Position numbers and translations under genes: made by a program. Below are positions 1-8,002 of a DNA stretch of 10,777 bases, piece by piece (position 1 is the first letter of the stretch; the number at the start of each line of letters is the position of its first letter). Source of the stretch: Saccoglossus kowalevskii (taxonomy: Eukaryota > Hemichordata > Enteropneusta > Harrimaniidae); contig NW_003125889.1 in NCBI RefSeq assembly GCF_000003605.2, forward strand, positions 55,854 through 66,630, read 5' to 3'. Under the pieces are notes generated by a model that saw only the letters and a list, made by a program, of their open reading frames with translations, made no database searches and had not been told where the DNA came from.

Positions 1-1464
1 GTTCATAGGATAGTTTGCTCCGATGTCCATATCAAATAAGTTCCAAAAAAACGGTCATACAAAAAAATCAAAATCATAATCAAAACATACCGTAGGATAT
101 TTTATTAATATACTATATATTAAAACTTAACATAGATAGTTTAACATCAGGAAGTATTATAGTATCATTTGTAATTTGTTATTTTGCAATATTAAATCTT
201 GACAAACGCTGAAAATTGACTTAGCAACAGTTTTTGAAAACATTTTCAACAACACTGGTATCGTAAAAAAATAGGTTAAAAGTGAAAAATTAATATTTTG
301 TTCGTACTACATCAGTTGTAGTATAATCCATAGAAGGTTATAACCTTGTAGCGTTGTGTTTTGTCCTGGTGCATGTCGTTCTTTCTTTAATGACAATTTC
401 ATTATTCTTCGACTCACTGGTAGAAGAGAGGTTATTGAGGAAAAATAAAGTTTATTATCATTATTATTTCTGCTTTTGAATGAGAATGACCCGTTATTGA
501 CTTTCCTCAGTTCATGTAGGAAGTTGTGTAACGTAAACTCTTGTGCATCTATTTTGGGTTTTGTATACTGTTAATCTTCTTTTAATATTGTCTTTCAATA
601 TTGAGTTTACAGCAAAGAATAGTTAAATCTATTTTTTCATCAATAAAATCTTCCAGCCATATTTATTTGTAGGAAAAGTTTTTCAGCACGTGAAATCTAC
701 ACAATGAATGGATGCACTAACCCTAAAATAGATGCACAAATATTGGTAAAACATTTTGAGTGTATCGACACTCGTTTACGTAAATTCTCAGTTGTAAAAC
801 ATAATCTAATAACGTTCTCTCTTTTCTCACAAGACACGGGAATGGTACAAGTTCATTTGTCGACATCCTAACAACATGTATTTGCAAAATTAATTCAGTC
901 CTTCCTTGTATGGCTATAGTGATCCACTCTTGGATATTCCATGATGGAGCTAATCAATAATGATTAAATCATTTAGATAATTATAATTCTTTCGTTTTTC
1001 AAATTATTGATGTAAGAATCCATAGGGTCTTCCAATATCTGACTTTTTGTGTGATCATCGAACAACTAAACTACTCTACACGAAATAACAATGAGGGCGC
1101 TGTCCGCTTTATTCCAAACATAATATGTTGGAAAGTCACAGGTAATTGATAACACAGATCTGTAGCATATAGTCGTCACCGAATTTTAGATTACTTTTTA
1201 TTCTCATTCCCATTCATGTTTTATTTCTGTTTTTTTTTAAAAAAAAAACGTACTGTTGATGATCCAGGTCGGTAAACTTGGCAATAGAGAAAGTTAACAT
1301 AGTGCATTCACATTGATACTTACGAGTAAACCCCCAGGTCCACAACTGTCCGTAAATTTATTGCAAGCAATGCATTCTGATTCCCCCAAAAAATATTGCA
1401 CGTGTAATAAGATAGCCACAAAAACAAATAACAGCAAAAATTAATTCGATTTTTTCTTCTTCAG
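1..1464. other. AT-rich stretch without a recognised gene
   Basis: I see no supportable gene. There is an 8-bp palindrome, TTAATATA-cta-TATATTAA (105-123), the dyad AATGATT-a-AATCATT (959-973), and a T9A10 run (1230-1248). An open frame without ATG runs from about 964 to TGA near 1149. It crosses a possible splice donor, CACAG before GTAATT at 1142, and reads moderately protein-like (NNEGAVRFIPNIICW), but no acceptor supports it. Confidence 0.5.
230..253. repeat. 11-bp inverted repeat with one mismatch
   Basis: The arms 230-240 and 243-253 pair at 10 of 11 positions around a 2-nt centre (TTGAAAA-CA-TTTTCAA at the core). It lies in AT-rich DNA with no gene nearby. Confidence 0.6.
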
Positions 1465-1580
1465 ATTTTCTATTTGATTCAAATTTGTTTTCCCTCATTT
1501 GTTACCTGACTGGTCTTAATAACGCACTTCTCCGCTGCCACAATACAGTAATCTCAGTTATCGTATGCTTCGTTAAATAA
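1465..1580 (+). other. Possible 3'-terminal exon with polyadenylation signals
   Basis: GATTTTTTCTTCTTCAG ending at 1464 is an excellent splice acceptor. In phase 2 (AT, then TTT at 1467) the sequence is open for 37 codons with a hydrophobic look (FLFDSNLFSLICYL near the start) until TAA at 1578-1580. That stop overlaps AATAAA at 1576-1581, and a second AATAAA lies at 1590-1595. The arrangement of acceptor, short coding tail, stop and poly(A) signal is coherent, but AATAAA is frequent in AT-rich DNA and no upstream exon was recognised. Confidence 0.18.
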
Positions 1581-1937
1581 AGTTATTTTAATAAACTAAG
1601 AAGTTTAGTGGTGTATACGTAGAGGGTTTATGTGGAGTGGGTCCGAACAATATGGGATAGCTTTAACCGTGGTACTCCTGAAAATTGAATTGCCATTATG
1701 CAAAGCTCATCCTTGCGGCAATGCTTCTTAGAATCAAAGTCGAATTTTCTAATTGGCCTATGGGCGCATGCTGTCATTGTTTTCACGCGATGGTGCGATA
1801 CAGTGTTGATTATGCACCAAATAATTGCCGATCGCTCATATCCGCACGTGTACGCACCCCTCGTTCAAGGACACTTTAAAAGAGGCACCTGTTCATAATT
1901 GCAAACGAAATGTTGGTGCGCCAATCTACGATTGTTT

Positions 1938-1960
1938 GTAACACCCCCTGGGTGTGTTAC
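1938..1960. repeat. Short inverted repeat GTAACAC / GTGTTAC
   Basis: GTAACAC at 1938-1944 pairs with GTGTTAC at 1954-1960. An alternative register pairs ACACCC (1941-1946) with GGGTGT (1950-1955). It sits in a GC-richer patch (about 1640-1970) that has no convincing gene. Confidence 0.7.
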
Positions 1961-2062
1961 GATGCAATAGCGTAGGCAAATACCACGTTTTAGCATTGTT
2001 AGCGATATCCATTGTTTTTAAATTGCAAGAAGTGTTTTCTGGCTATCGGACACGTCAGGATT

Positions 2063-2086
2063 TATAGCCACGTACTTGTGGCTATA
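2063..2086. repeat. Perfect 9-bp hairpin
   Basis: TATAGCCAC (2063-2071) and GTGGCTATA (2078-2086) are perfect reverse complements around a 6-nt loop. This is one of the strongest short hairpins in the window. Two short minus-strand frames cross the area without convincing support. Confidence 0.8.
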
Positions 2087-2280
2087 CGAATTGATAACCA
2101 TGGATAGTTTTAACAGCTGTCGCTGAAGTGGAGCAAAACGTGCGTGAAAACGAGGTATTCTGGGTGGACAACAATGACAATTATTCCTTGTAATCATCAT
2201 TACTTTTAAATGTTCAGATTGAATTATAATCTCATTTTTTTATCTTGAACCTTAAACTAATCCTAAGTATTAATACGCCT

Positions 2281-2340
2281 AAATGAACTAAACCACGACT
2301 AACCACTTTAAAACAAGTCAAACCAACGTAAACCAAATAT
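2281..2340 (+). repeat. Degenerate 10-bp-periodic AACCA stretch
   Basis: AACCA begins at 2291, 2301, 2321 and 2331, with a related AACAA at 2312, giving a spacing of about 10 bp. The + strand here is rich in A and C and poor in G and T. The period is close to one DNA helical turn. It is probably a decayed short tandem repeat. Confidence 0.5.
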
Positions 2341-2717
2341 GACTGAATTAAGCAAAGATCAACAAAACCATGCGTTGTGTTTTATTGACTTTTGAATCAT
2401 GCTGTTTTAGAATAATTGGGTTTTATGTAGTACTCAAATAAAAAAATGAACATTCGAAGAACCCTGTTTGTTTACACAAAGCTGGCCATAATTTACACTA
2501 TGCTTAGAAAAGTGTCAACTTCATTGTGGCTTGCTTGATGACTATTCTTATGGGGTACATCGTTCATATTATGTGAACGTCCGGCGTGTTAACTATGATG
2601 ACATGTGCCCTTGATTATTTCACAAGACGAGAAGCAAGACAAGTTCCAAATTTAAACAGAACTAAATCCATAAAATTTATATCATAATAAAAAGTTTAAA
2701 AGTGTGGATAAATTATA

Positions 2718-2975
2718 TCACATATTACAGATGTTAATGCTTTTAGATACGGTGTGCCACGCACGAAACCGAGGCATGATTGTTGTTCGTGTCATTGGGG
2801 GATACGATACACATAGTCCAAGTTCAATCTTTAACGAGTCGACACTAGAGTAACATGCCATTGTGTTTCTATAGAACTCTCGTCTCCGAACTTCACACCC
2901 TTGGGTACCGTAAATGAAATTAGGTTCGGCAATCAAGGGGAAAATAGAAAAGAAACATATTAATATAATTTTCAA
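2718..2975 (-). other. Secretory-like open frame without an ATG, possibly decayed
   Basis: The minus-strand frame gives 85 residues if read from TTG at 2975, which is not a normal animal start. Its N-terminus, KIILICFFSIFPLIA followed by EPNF, is a textbook signal-peptide shape, and the remainder carries four cysteines (about residues 27, 41, 55, 83). Upstream in the same frame lie ATG GCG ATG GGT and then a TAG stop (2985-2987), followed by GCT GCG CTA TTG, so a possible start is cut off by a single stop. Another ATG at about 3020 runs in a different frame and closes at 2974-2976 near the start of the hydrophobic stretch. A decayed gene, an exon entered by splicing, or chance are all possible. 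I recognise no family. Confidence 0.17.
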
Positions 2976-3041
2976 TAGCGCAGCCTAACCCATCGCCATG
3001 GGGATTTCATTGTCTGGTTGAAATTATTGTAACATTTTATT

Positions 3042-3161
3042 CGGATGCTCGAACGCAGTTTTCTGATCTTCTCGTTTTCATTGCATTCGGACTTCGAATG
3101 CTTCGAGAGGCGACTTTCGGAGAAATCGAGGGAAGGGGTGCGCTCAAAGCCGAATCGATAG
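3042..3161 (+). other. CpG-dense patch with a 38-codon ATG frame
   Basis: About 13 CpGs fall in roughly 120 bp, many as TCG or TTCGA, while the surrounding sequence has few. An ATG frame from 3045 to TAG at 3159-3161 gives 38 residues, starting MLERSFLIFSF and rich in Glu, Arg and Ser later. A perfect hairpin, GCATTCG-gactt-CGAATGC, lies at 3083-3101. The patch could be an exon, a small promoter-like CpG cluster, or the inner part of a repeat. The patch is clear; its coding status is not. Confidence 0.3.
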
Positions 3162-3270
3162 TTATCAATGTGTCAGTTACTCGCATGGGTGTTTATTTTT
3201 GGAACGTTTCTTCAAAACTAACTTTGTAATACTGTTATTGTTTTTCATAGCAACCTCGTACGAAAAGTGA

Positions 3271-3459
3271 AAAAAAACACTGGCGCTACAGATTTCTTTA
3301 TTAATTGTTGTTGTTAACAACGAATGTTACGTTTGGTCCATTCTCTTATTTCTATACTTTGAATGGATTTACGGTTACCCCGGCCTAGGCGGTAGTCGAA
3401 AACATCATTATAGCTGGCCACAGTATTTAACCTTGATGTATTTCCCCCATATGTTGTGA
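3271..3459 (+). other. 62-codon open frame without a useful start
   Basis: The frame is open from after TGA (3268-3270) to TGA (3457-3459). The only ATGs are in its last eight codons. It reads as a hydrophobic first half (LLIVVV, WSILLFLYFEWIYG) followed by a Gly- and aromatic-containing tail (YPGLGGSRKHHYSW). It lies directly upstream of the candidate microexon, but there is no in-phase donor to join it. Protein-like composition is the only support; it may be chance. Confidence 0.12.
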
Positions 3460-3465
3460 TTTCAG

Positions 3466-3504
3466 AAATCTGATGAACGCCGATATATTATAAATCGGTC
3501 CAAG
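3466..3504 (+). other. Candidate 39-nt internal microexon
   Basis: A plausible branch site (TTTAAC, A near 3430) and a pyrimidine-containing tract precede TTTCAG ending at 3465. The 39 nt that follow end in AAG before GTGAGA at 3505, a strong splice donor. The length is a multiple of three. The only open frame is phase 0 and reads KSDERRYIINRSK; the other two frames have stops. The branch-to-acceptor distance (about 35 nt) is normal. No upstream partner exon with a strong donor was found, which limits confidence. Confidence 0.25.
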
Positions 3505-3512
3505 GTGAGAAG

Positions 3513-3541
3513 AATCCCCTGACTCGGACTTACCGGGGATT
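3513..3541. repeat. Hairpin just after the candidate microexon donor
   Basis: AATCCCC (3513-3519) pairs perfectly with GGGGATT (3535-3541). A second small stem, CCGAT (3480-3484) with ATCGG (3494-3498), lies within the candidate microexon. If the exon is real, both structures flank its donor at 3505 and could affect splicing. Confidence 0.6.
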
Positions 3542-3778
3542 AAACACAAAGTAATTAAACGTTGATAGTTCAACAAAGATAACCCTGAATTTTTCTCGCA
3601 CCAAACATGTCACGTGTTTATCTTTCAAACACATTTTACAAATAATATTTACGTTGGGAATCTCGTCTTGTGTTGTTGTTTGATCGCAGTCAGTATTATA
3701 ATAATTTGGAGATTATTTTCAAACAATATGATAAGGGATCATTTTTATTGTCTTCTTCTCAACACATTGTTTTTTTAG

Positions 3779-3862
3779 TGCGCAACAACCCAACTCGTCT
3801 ATGATGGACGTTGCAATGATCACCATGGCAACAATATACGGTTATTCGGTATTCTTTCGTAA
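3779..3862 (+). other. Candidate exon after a strong splice acceptor
   Basis: A long pyrimidine-rich run (TCTTCTTCTC, then TTTTTTT) ends in TAG at 3776-3778. Reading in phase 0 from 3779 gives 27 codons, starting CATTQLVYDGRC, before TAA at 3860-3862. This phase matches the end of the candidate microexon at 3466-3504, with an intervening intron of 274 nt (GTGAGA to TTTTTTTAG), a usual size for invertebrates. The next frame is also open to TAG at 3864 and contains ATG ATG at 3801. No AATAAA follows closely. The exon could be terminal or end at a weak donor near 3849. Function unknown. Confidence 0.22.
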
Positions 3863-4682
3863 TTAGTAGTGGTATCAGCTGTATCTGTTGCAATCCGTAT
3901 TTAGTATAATACTAATCAAAACATGTGTGCTATCAGAGGAGTGACCGCGTGGTGGTAACAACAACAACAGCGCATTTATACACATACTATGCCCAGAACT
4001 TAATCTATGTAAATGTGTCGATAGTGTTGTAGACAAGGATATGTGTTAGTTAGTCATTCGCCGTGTATTGTACGTCAATATCAATGTTTGCGTTTGACCC
4101 GCGGTCAAGTACCCTTATTTGTTTTTACATTATACGGAAACACCAACAACGCTCGAAGGCATCGCAATCTGTTCTTTTTTGACGGTCTGTTCCAAAACCA
4201 AAGTGCTCTCAGTACTGTGTTGCCTCCAGAAAACCATTTAACCTTTTCTGTCGAATTGTTTCTTGAAATATGTATATCGCAAAATATGTATATACAATGT
4301 ATTTGTTTTTAGACGAGAATTCGAATTCCTTCATAATGGGTCCATTATAGTCAAGTGCTTTGTCCATAGTGGAGATTTTCCGCTATTGGTGAGGGCTTGC
4401 GTTGGTTCTCATTTGTAAAATGTATATTGTTCTCAATTGGAACAAAAATATGGGCAAACTGTATTGAGTTCTGCGCATGCTCAAATTTCCTTTTACCTTG
4501 GACATTGGCTGAGTGGACGAATTGGGATTTTCGGTGCCTTTGTGGATTGATATCATAGTAATGTTCTTCACAAAATTATACATTTTAAATTTCTATGTGA
4601 AATAACATTCATACACATTTTACAAATTATTAACAAAAAGCATTGTACCTTTTGGGAGCTAGGTACATACTAGGTGTAACAA
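3863..4682. other. No recognised gene
   Basis: An 89-codon frame at 4043-4312 begins with GTG, has no in-frame ATG upstream, and no recognisable domain. A 66-codon minus frame at 4383-4583 also looks like chance. GAATTCGAATTC at 4317-4328 is a perfect 12-bp palindrome. A 15-bp match, ACACATTTTACAAAT, is shared by 3629-3643 and 4613-4627. Confidence 0.45.
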
Positions 4683-4686
4683 ATGG

Positions 4687-4917
4687 ATGTCCATAGAAAT
4701 CTTACTATTATCTTTCAGTCTCTGTCTCTTGCGTGTAGGAGTTGCCGTTCATGTTTGTCATACTGCCCTCTACGATGTATGTTGTTATATACAGAGACAC
4801 AACGGGAACACAAACGACTGTAACGCTAAAGTATATTCGAAAAGACCAACGCTAAAACATGCGGGAATAAAAGCTGTAACAAAAACAAGATTGTCGTCGC
4901 ATTGCCACTGTAGTTGA
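4687..4917 (+). other. Small Cys-rich open frame with signal-peptide-like start
   Basis: The frame starts with ATG and encodes 76 residues. The first 20 or so (IEILLLSFSLCLLRVGVAV) are hydrophobic like a secretion signal. The rest has six cysteines, as C-x7-CC, one mid-chain C, and a C-x-C near the end. TTATCTTTCAG inside the frame (ending 4718) also resembles a splice acceptor. An overlapping frame from ATG at 4683 is open for 47 codons and is also Cys-containing. AATAAA at 5044-5049 and 5079-5084 could serve as poly(A) signals. I recognise no family; chance cannot be excluded. Confidence 0.18.
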
Positions 4918-6215
4918 ACGTTAAATGTGGCTTTTTCGACTAACGCTCCTACCACGATCTCACTCGCTCTTTACTGCAATATTTTGTCTTGTACTAGAAC
5001 GGAGGGTCCTGTGAAAGCCATTCAATGTGTCAACGTATTTTGTAATAAATTGTGCATGCAAACTAACGTTAAGCGATAAATAAATTAAGGTATATATTCA
5101 TGGTCAAGAGTACTCGGAGTATTACATTCAGACAGTTATGTTAACCTCAATAGCTGTGTTACAAGTGAACAAATGTATTCACATAAATTTGGATTTAAAA
5201 ATAAAACGATGACATCATCGCGATTGTCATTTTCCAACATGACTTTTATGAAGAGTTATTATGTTAGTTACTTTAAAATAATAGAAGGTATTTAAACTCA
5301 ATATTGCAATCGTGAAATATTTATTCATTTAATATCTTATTATCTGTATACAGGCTTGCACGTGTGCTTCCCAGTGGAGTATGGTATAACTGTCTATATA
5401 AAACACATGGAGTAATTATTATTGACTTATATCGTTCATTCTGTGAATAAACCAGAAGATGATTGTTATAAATGCCTAGATCAAGATGATACTTGAGTAC
5501 TAAGTATAAACAAATTATATGACATCATATAGTAGAACTAGCCCGGATGTTGATATGGGTTTTGCGCTTGAGTGTTGACAGCACGAGTTTCATATTGTTA
5601 GTTAGTGGTGTGCACAGTACGTGCCTGATACTACAGAACGACTCAGCTACAGCATGCATTAGTATTATTGAAATCACAGTATGCTGACAGCGTGTGTAAC
5701 ATGTGCTATGGTATTATTGTTGTTTATAAAATAATAAACAATTGCCTCAATATTGCTTTGTTCTGTGTTTGGTTCGTTAGTTGATGTTTTACGCCACGTT
5801 TTCATTCGAAGACACGTGACTGTGTACAATTTTGATAACATTTGACACACTCATATAACCTATTGTAGACTATATACATAAACTATATATACTAATAGAT
5901 ATCTGGTGATTAATAGATACCTTAGATACTAAACAAGTATACTATAAGATACACATTGTGTCGTTTGTATACTCATAAAAAACAGAATTCGAAATTGTTA
6001 ATTAACCTCCGTCATCAAAATTGAAATCCGTGCTACTTTAAAACATAATTTCCATACATTTTTCTTTTTATTGCGACACGATGATTAATAGAAAACTTAA
6101 GCGTCATTAGCCTAAAAACATCTAATACAAAACGCACATATCTAGGGCACCGATTGATTGAAAACAATCGTTTAGTATTTGCCAATTAACATTTTAATAC
6201 GATCCACTCAATTAT
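4918..6215. other. AT-rich stretch without a recognised gene
   Basis: No open frame of note. AATAAA occurs at 5044 and 5079. The palindrome CGATGA-CA-TCATCG (5207-5220) contains TGACATCA, close to a CRE-type site. TTGTTTAT and ATAAACAA (5720-5741) form an AT-rich hairpin. Positions about 5865-5955 are low-complexity, with repeated ACTATA and TAGATA words. Confidence 0.5.
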
Positions 6216-6613
6216 TTATGTAAATCGCGAGGTTGTAAAATGAAATTGAAAACCATGACTAGCTAATGAGGATATCCATTGTATAAAGGTGAGAATATAT
6301 TGACGGAGTTCTGATTCACATCTGCGACTCCGGCTTCTATCGACACCTTGTGATGGATGGTAATGGACATCATCACGACCCTTGGGCTGTGCCGACACCA
6401 GGTCGCGCACCTTTTTGCCGAGAGCAATTTCAATAAAGCCTCGTCCGGTGAAATAATTAAGAAAATATTCCCAGTAATGATTATTTCCAAATCCCAGTGT
6501 ACAGATTTTATTTTCACTCGGAAGAAGGTCACATGATTTGACGTACATGCAGACGTGACATAGTTAAATAGTGATCCGATATATACGCTTGAATACCGAA
6601 GTCTCTGCGACAT
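6216..6613 (-). other. Coding-like block of unknown function, minus strand (two overlapping frames)
   Basis: This stretch is GC-richer than its surroundings and stays open on the minus strand in two frames. One is 110 codons (6548 to 6216, ATG start), the other 116 codons (6613 to 6263, ATG start). The first looks more protein-like. It has many purine-first, pyrimidine-last codons, few rare-looking runs, and the segment KICTLGFGNNHYWEYF at about residues 15-30. The hydrophobic-G-x-G-N pattern faintly recalls motif I of SAM-dependent methyltransferases, but no further motif follows and I do not claim that function. CTTCTTCCGAG just inside the frame could be a splice acceptor; I see no strong donor. 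It may be an exon, a decayed gene, or chance in a GC-rich patch. Confidence 0.22.
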
Positions 6614-6843
6614 GACATTTCCGGTAGTGTAGTTCTATCGTAGATATCGGGCACATAATGGGTCTAACGTAAATATATATCTAGCCAGTTTTAACCTGAC
6701 AATTTGTTTATTCATTAACGTTATGTTGACCACTTTAATCTACATGTACATTCTATCACTGAGCAATGATGCACAGTGTGTTATAAATATACCATAATGC
6801 ATAGCGTGTTAATTGTTTACTTGGAACATGTATTTTTAAGTTG

Positions 6844-6865
6844 ATTCACGATGAATATCGTGAAT
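6844..6865. repeat. Perfect 9-bp hairpin with 4-nt loop
   Basis: ATTCACGAT (6844-6852) and ATCGTGAAT (6857-6865) are perfect reverse complements around GAAT. No gene lies beside it; it could be a protein-binding dyad or chance. Confidence 0.8.
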
Positions 6866-7453
6866 TATCGGGCAAAGTTGGACTACATTTACGTCCCAAT
6901 GTAAAGAGCCAATGTACTGAACGTTTACTTTGCCATGATACTGCCGGGGAGTATCAACTGTTTTGAAATTATAAGATTATAATGGATCATTATATATTTG
7001 GGAGGTGGGATGGTCAATATAGTCTGACTACAAAGTTTTAAAAATAATATAAAAGTACACATGACCATATATGGTAATCTTGTACACTGATACATCCAAC
7101 TTAAGCCAGTTCATGCATGCAAGCAATCAAAAAGTAATGTCAATTATTAATTGTTTTCATAATGAGTTCTGGCCAATGTCGCTACAAACCAATTTGCAAA
7201 TTAATATGTTAAACAATTCGCTTTGAACAAATTACTTGAGGTTCAGGTCAATTTTGATTGAATTCCAAGATGGCTGTCCAGGCCGCGTGATTGTCAAAAT
7301 TAATTCTTTTTTCTTAAGAAGGTTTGGACTTTCGTGCTACATTTCAAATATCAAGTTGATCGGTTGAAGCACAGGGAGTCTAGGAACTATAATACACTGT
7401 ACGCCTAGCATGTATTAGGGGCAGGGTATGGGCTGGTATCTAGTGTAGTATAA

Positions 7454-7483
7454 GACAAGAGATGGAAGGACAAGAGATGAAGG
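7454..7483 (+). repeat. 15-bp tandem duplication
   Basis: GACAAGAGATGGAAG (7454-7468) is followed directly by GACAAGAGATGAAGG (7469-7483), identical for the first 11 bases and offset by one base after that. It is a simple local duplication. Confidence 0.75.
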
Positions 7484-7616
7484 CTCCAGCAGATCCCGCA
7501 TTTTTTTTAACTGGCAATAACAGACAAATAGAGGACGATTTCTTCGATAGGCGAATTATATTGACCTTGTCTAGTACTTCAAATTGAATTAAAGAAGCAA
7601 TTACATAAGTAGCTAA

Positions 7617-7700
7617 CATCACGGCGGGACATCGGAAAGTCGTTTCGGGCTACGCCCTCAGGCTCGCAACACCCCTCTGCCCAGAGTTGTGGAAGACTGT
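7617..7700. other. GC-rich patch, probably a fragment of a dispersed repeat
   Basis: This stretch is much GC-richer than its surroundings and holds two small hairpins: GGGC-tac-GCCC (7647-7657) and CTCTG-cc-CAGAG (7675-7686). The wording TTCGGGCTACGCCCTC looks like sequence I have seen in dispersed invertebrate repeats. I see no terminal repeats that would define an element's edges. Confidence 0.35.
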
Positions 7701-8002
7701 GAAAATAATTTTTGAACATTTCTACAAATATTTTGTCATTCACATATTCTTTTTTTAAGAATCAGAATGTTTTAAGGATGAATGAAAAGTATAAATATTC
7801 GTTCTGTAAATGAATTATGCATTTGCCGCTCATCATATCAATATACAATTTTATGAATTTTGTTGAATCATAATGCTTATTGAGAATAGAGAAAAAAACG
7901 TTGTTGCCGTGGAAACGAGTTTGGCAACCCCTTCGGTTCTGAAACTTTGAAAGTAAAAGTTTGTTTACAAATGTGTTCACTACTACATCTGAGTGTCTGA
8001 AT
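7701..8002. other. Left flank of the minisatellite, no recognised gene
   Basis: AT-rich DNA leads directly into the first repeat unit at 8003. A minus-strand ATG frame of 82 codons (8010 to 7762) starts inside the first repeat unit, with a purine at -3 and G at +4, but shows no domain. No inverted or direct repeat pairing this flank with the right flank (10468 onward) was found by eye. Confidence 0.45.

Larger units (their letters stand above)
1596..2717. other. No recognised gene; GC-richer patches at about 1640-1970 and 2040-2165
   Basis: Short overlapping frames occur at 1685-1898 (plus) and 2018-2200 (minus, ATG start, 60 residues), but none has a domain, consistent codon pattern or splice support. 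Hairpins at 1938-1960 and 2063-2086 and the AACCA stretch are listed separately. From 2361 to 2717 I see only ordinary AT-rich DNA. Confidence 0.45.
6614..7616. other. No recognised gene; possible dispersed-repeat remnant near 7230-7440
   Basis: Apart from the hairpin at 6844-6865 and the duplication at 7454-7483, I see no structured feature. The 7260-7380 wording (CCAAGATGGCTGTCCAGG, then TTTCAAATATCAAGTTGATC) resembles dispersed repeats I have seen in invertebrate genomes; this is recall only and the edges are undefined. Confidence 0.4.

Noticed and set aside
1685-1898. Two overlapping plus-strand frames of 64 and 66 codons
   Set aside because: They overlap in different frames in a slightly GC-richer patch, with no signal or domain favouring either.
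2718-2975. Glycoprotein-hormone-like cystine-knot peptide, suggested by GCEVRRR after the signal-like stretch
   Set aside because: The resemblance is limited to a few residues. The cysteine spacing that follows does not fit that family, and there is no ATG start.
4043-4312. 89-codon plus-strand frame
   Set aside because: It begins with GTG, has no in-frame ATG before a stop, no domain and no splice support.
3629-4627. 15-bp match ACACATTTTACAAAT at 3629 and 4613 as ends of a transposon
   Set aside because: The match is in direct orientation and AT-rich, has no extension or target duplication, and is of a length that can arise by chance in such DNA.
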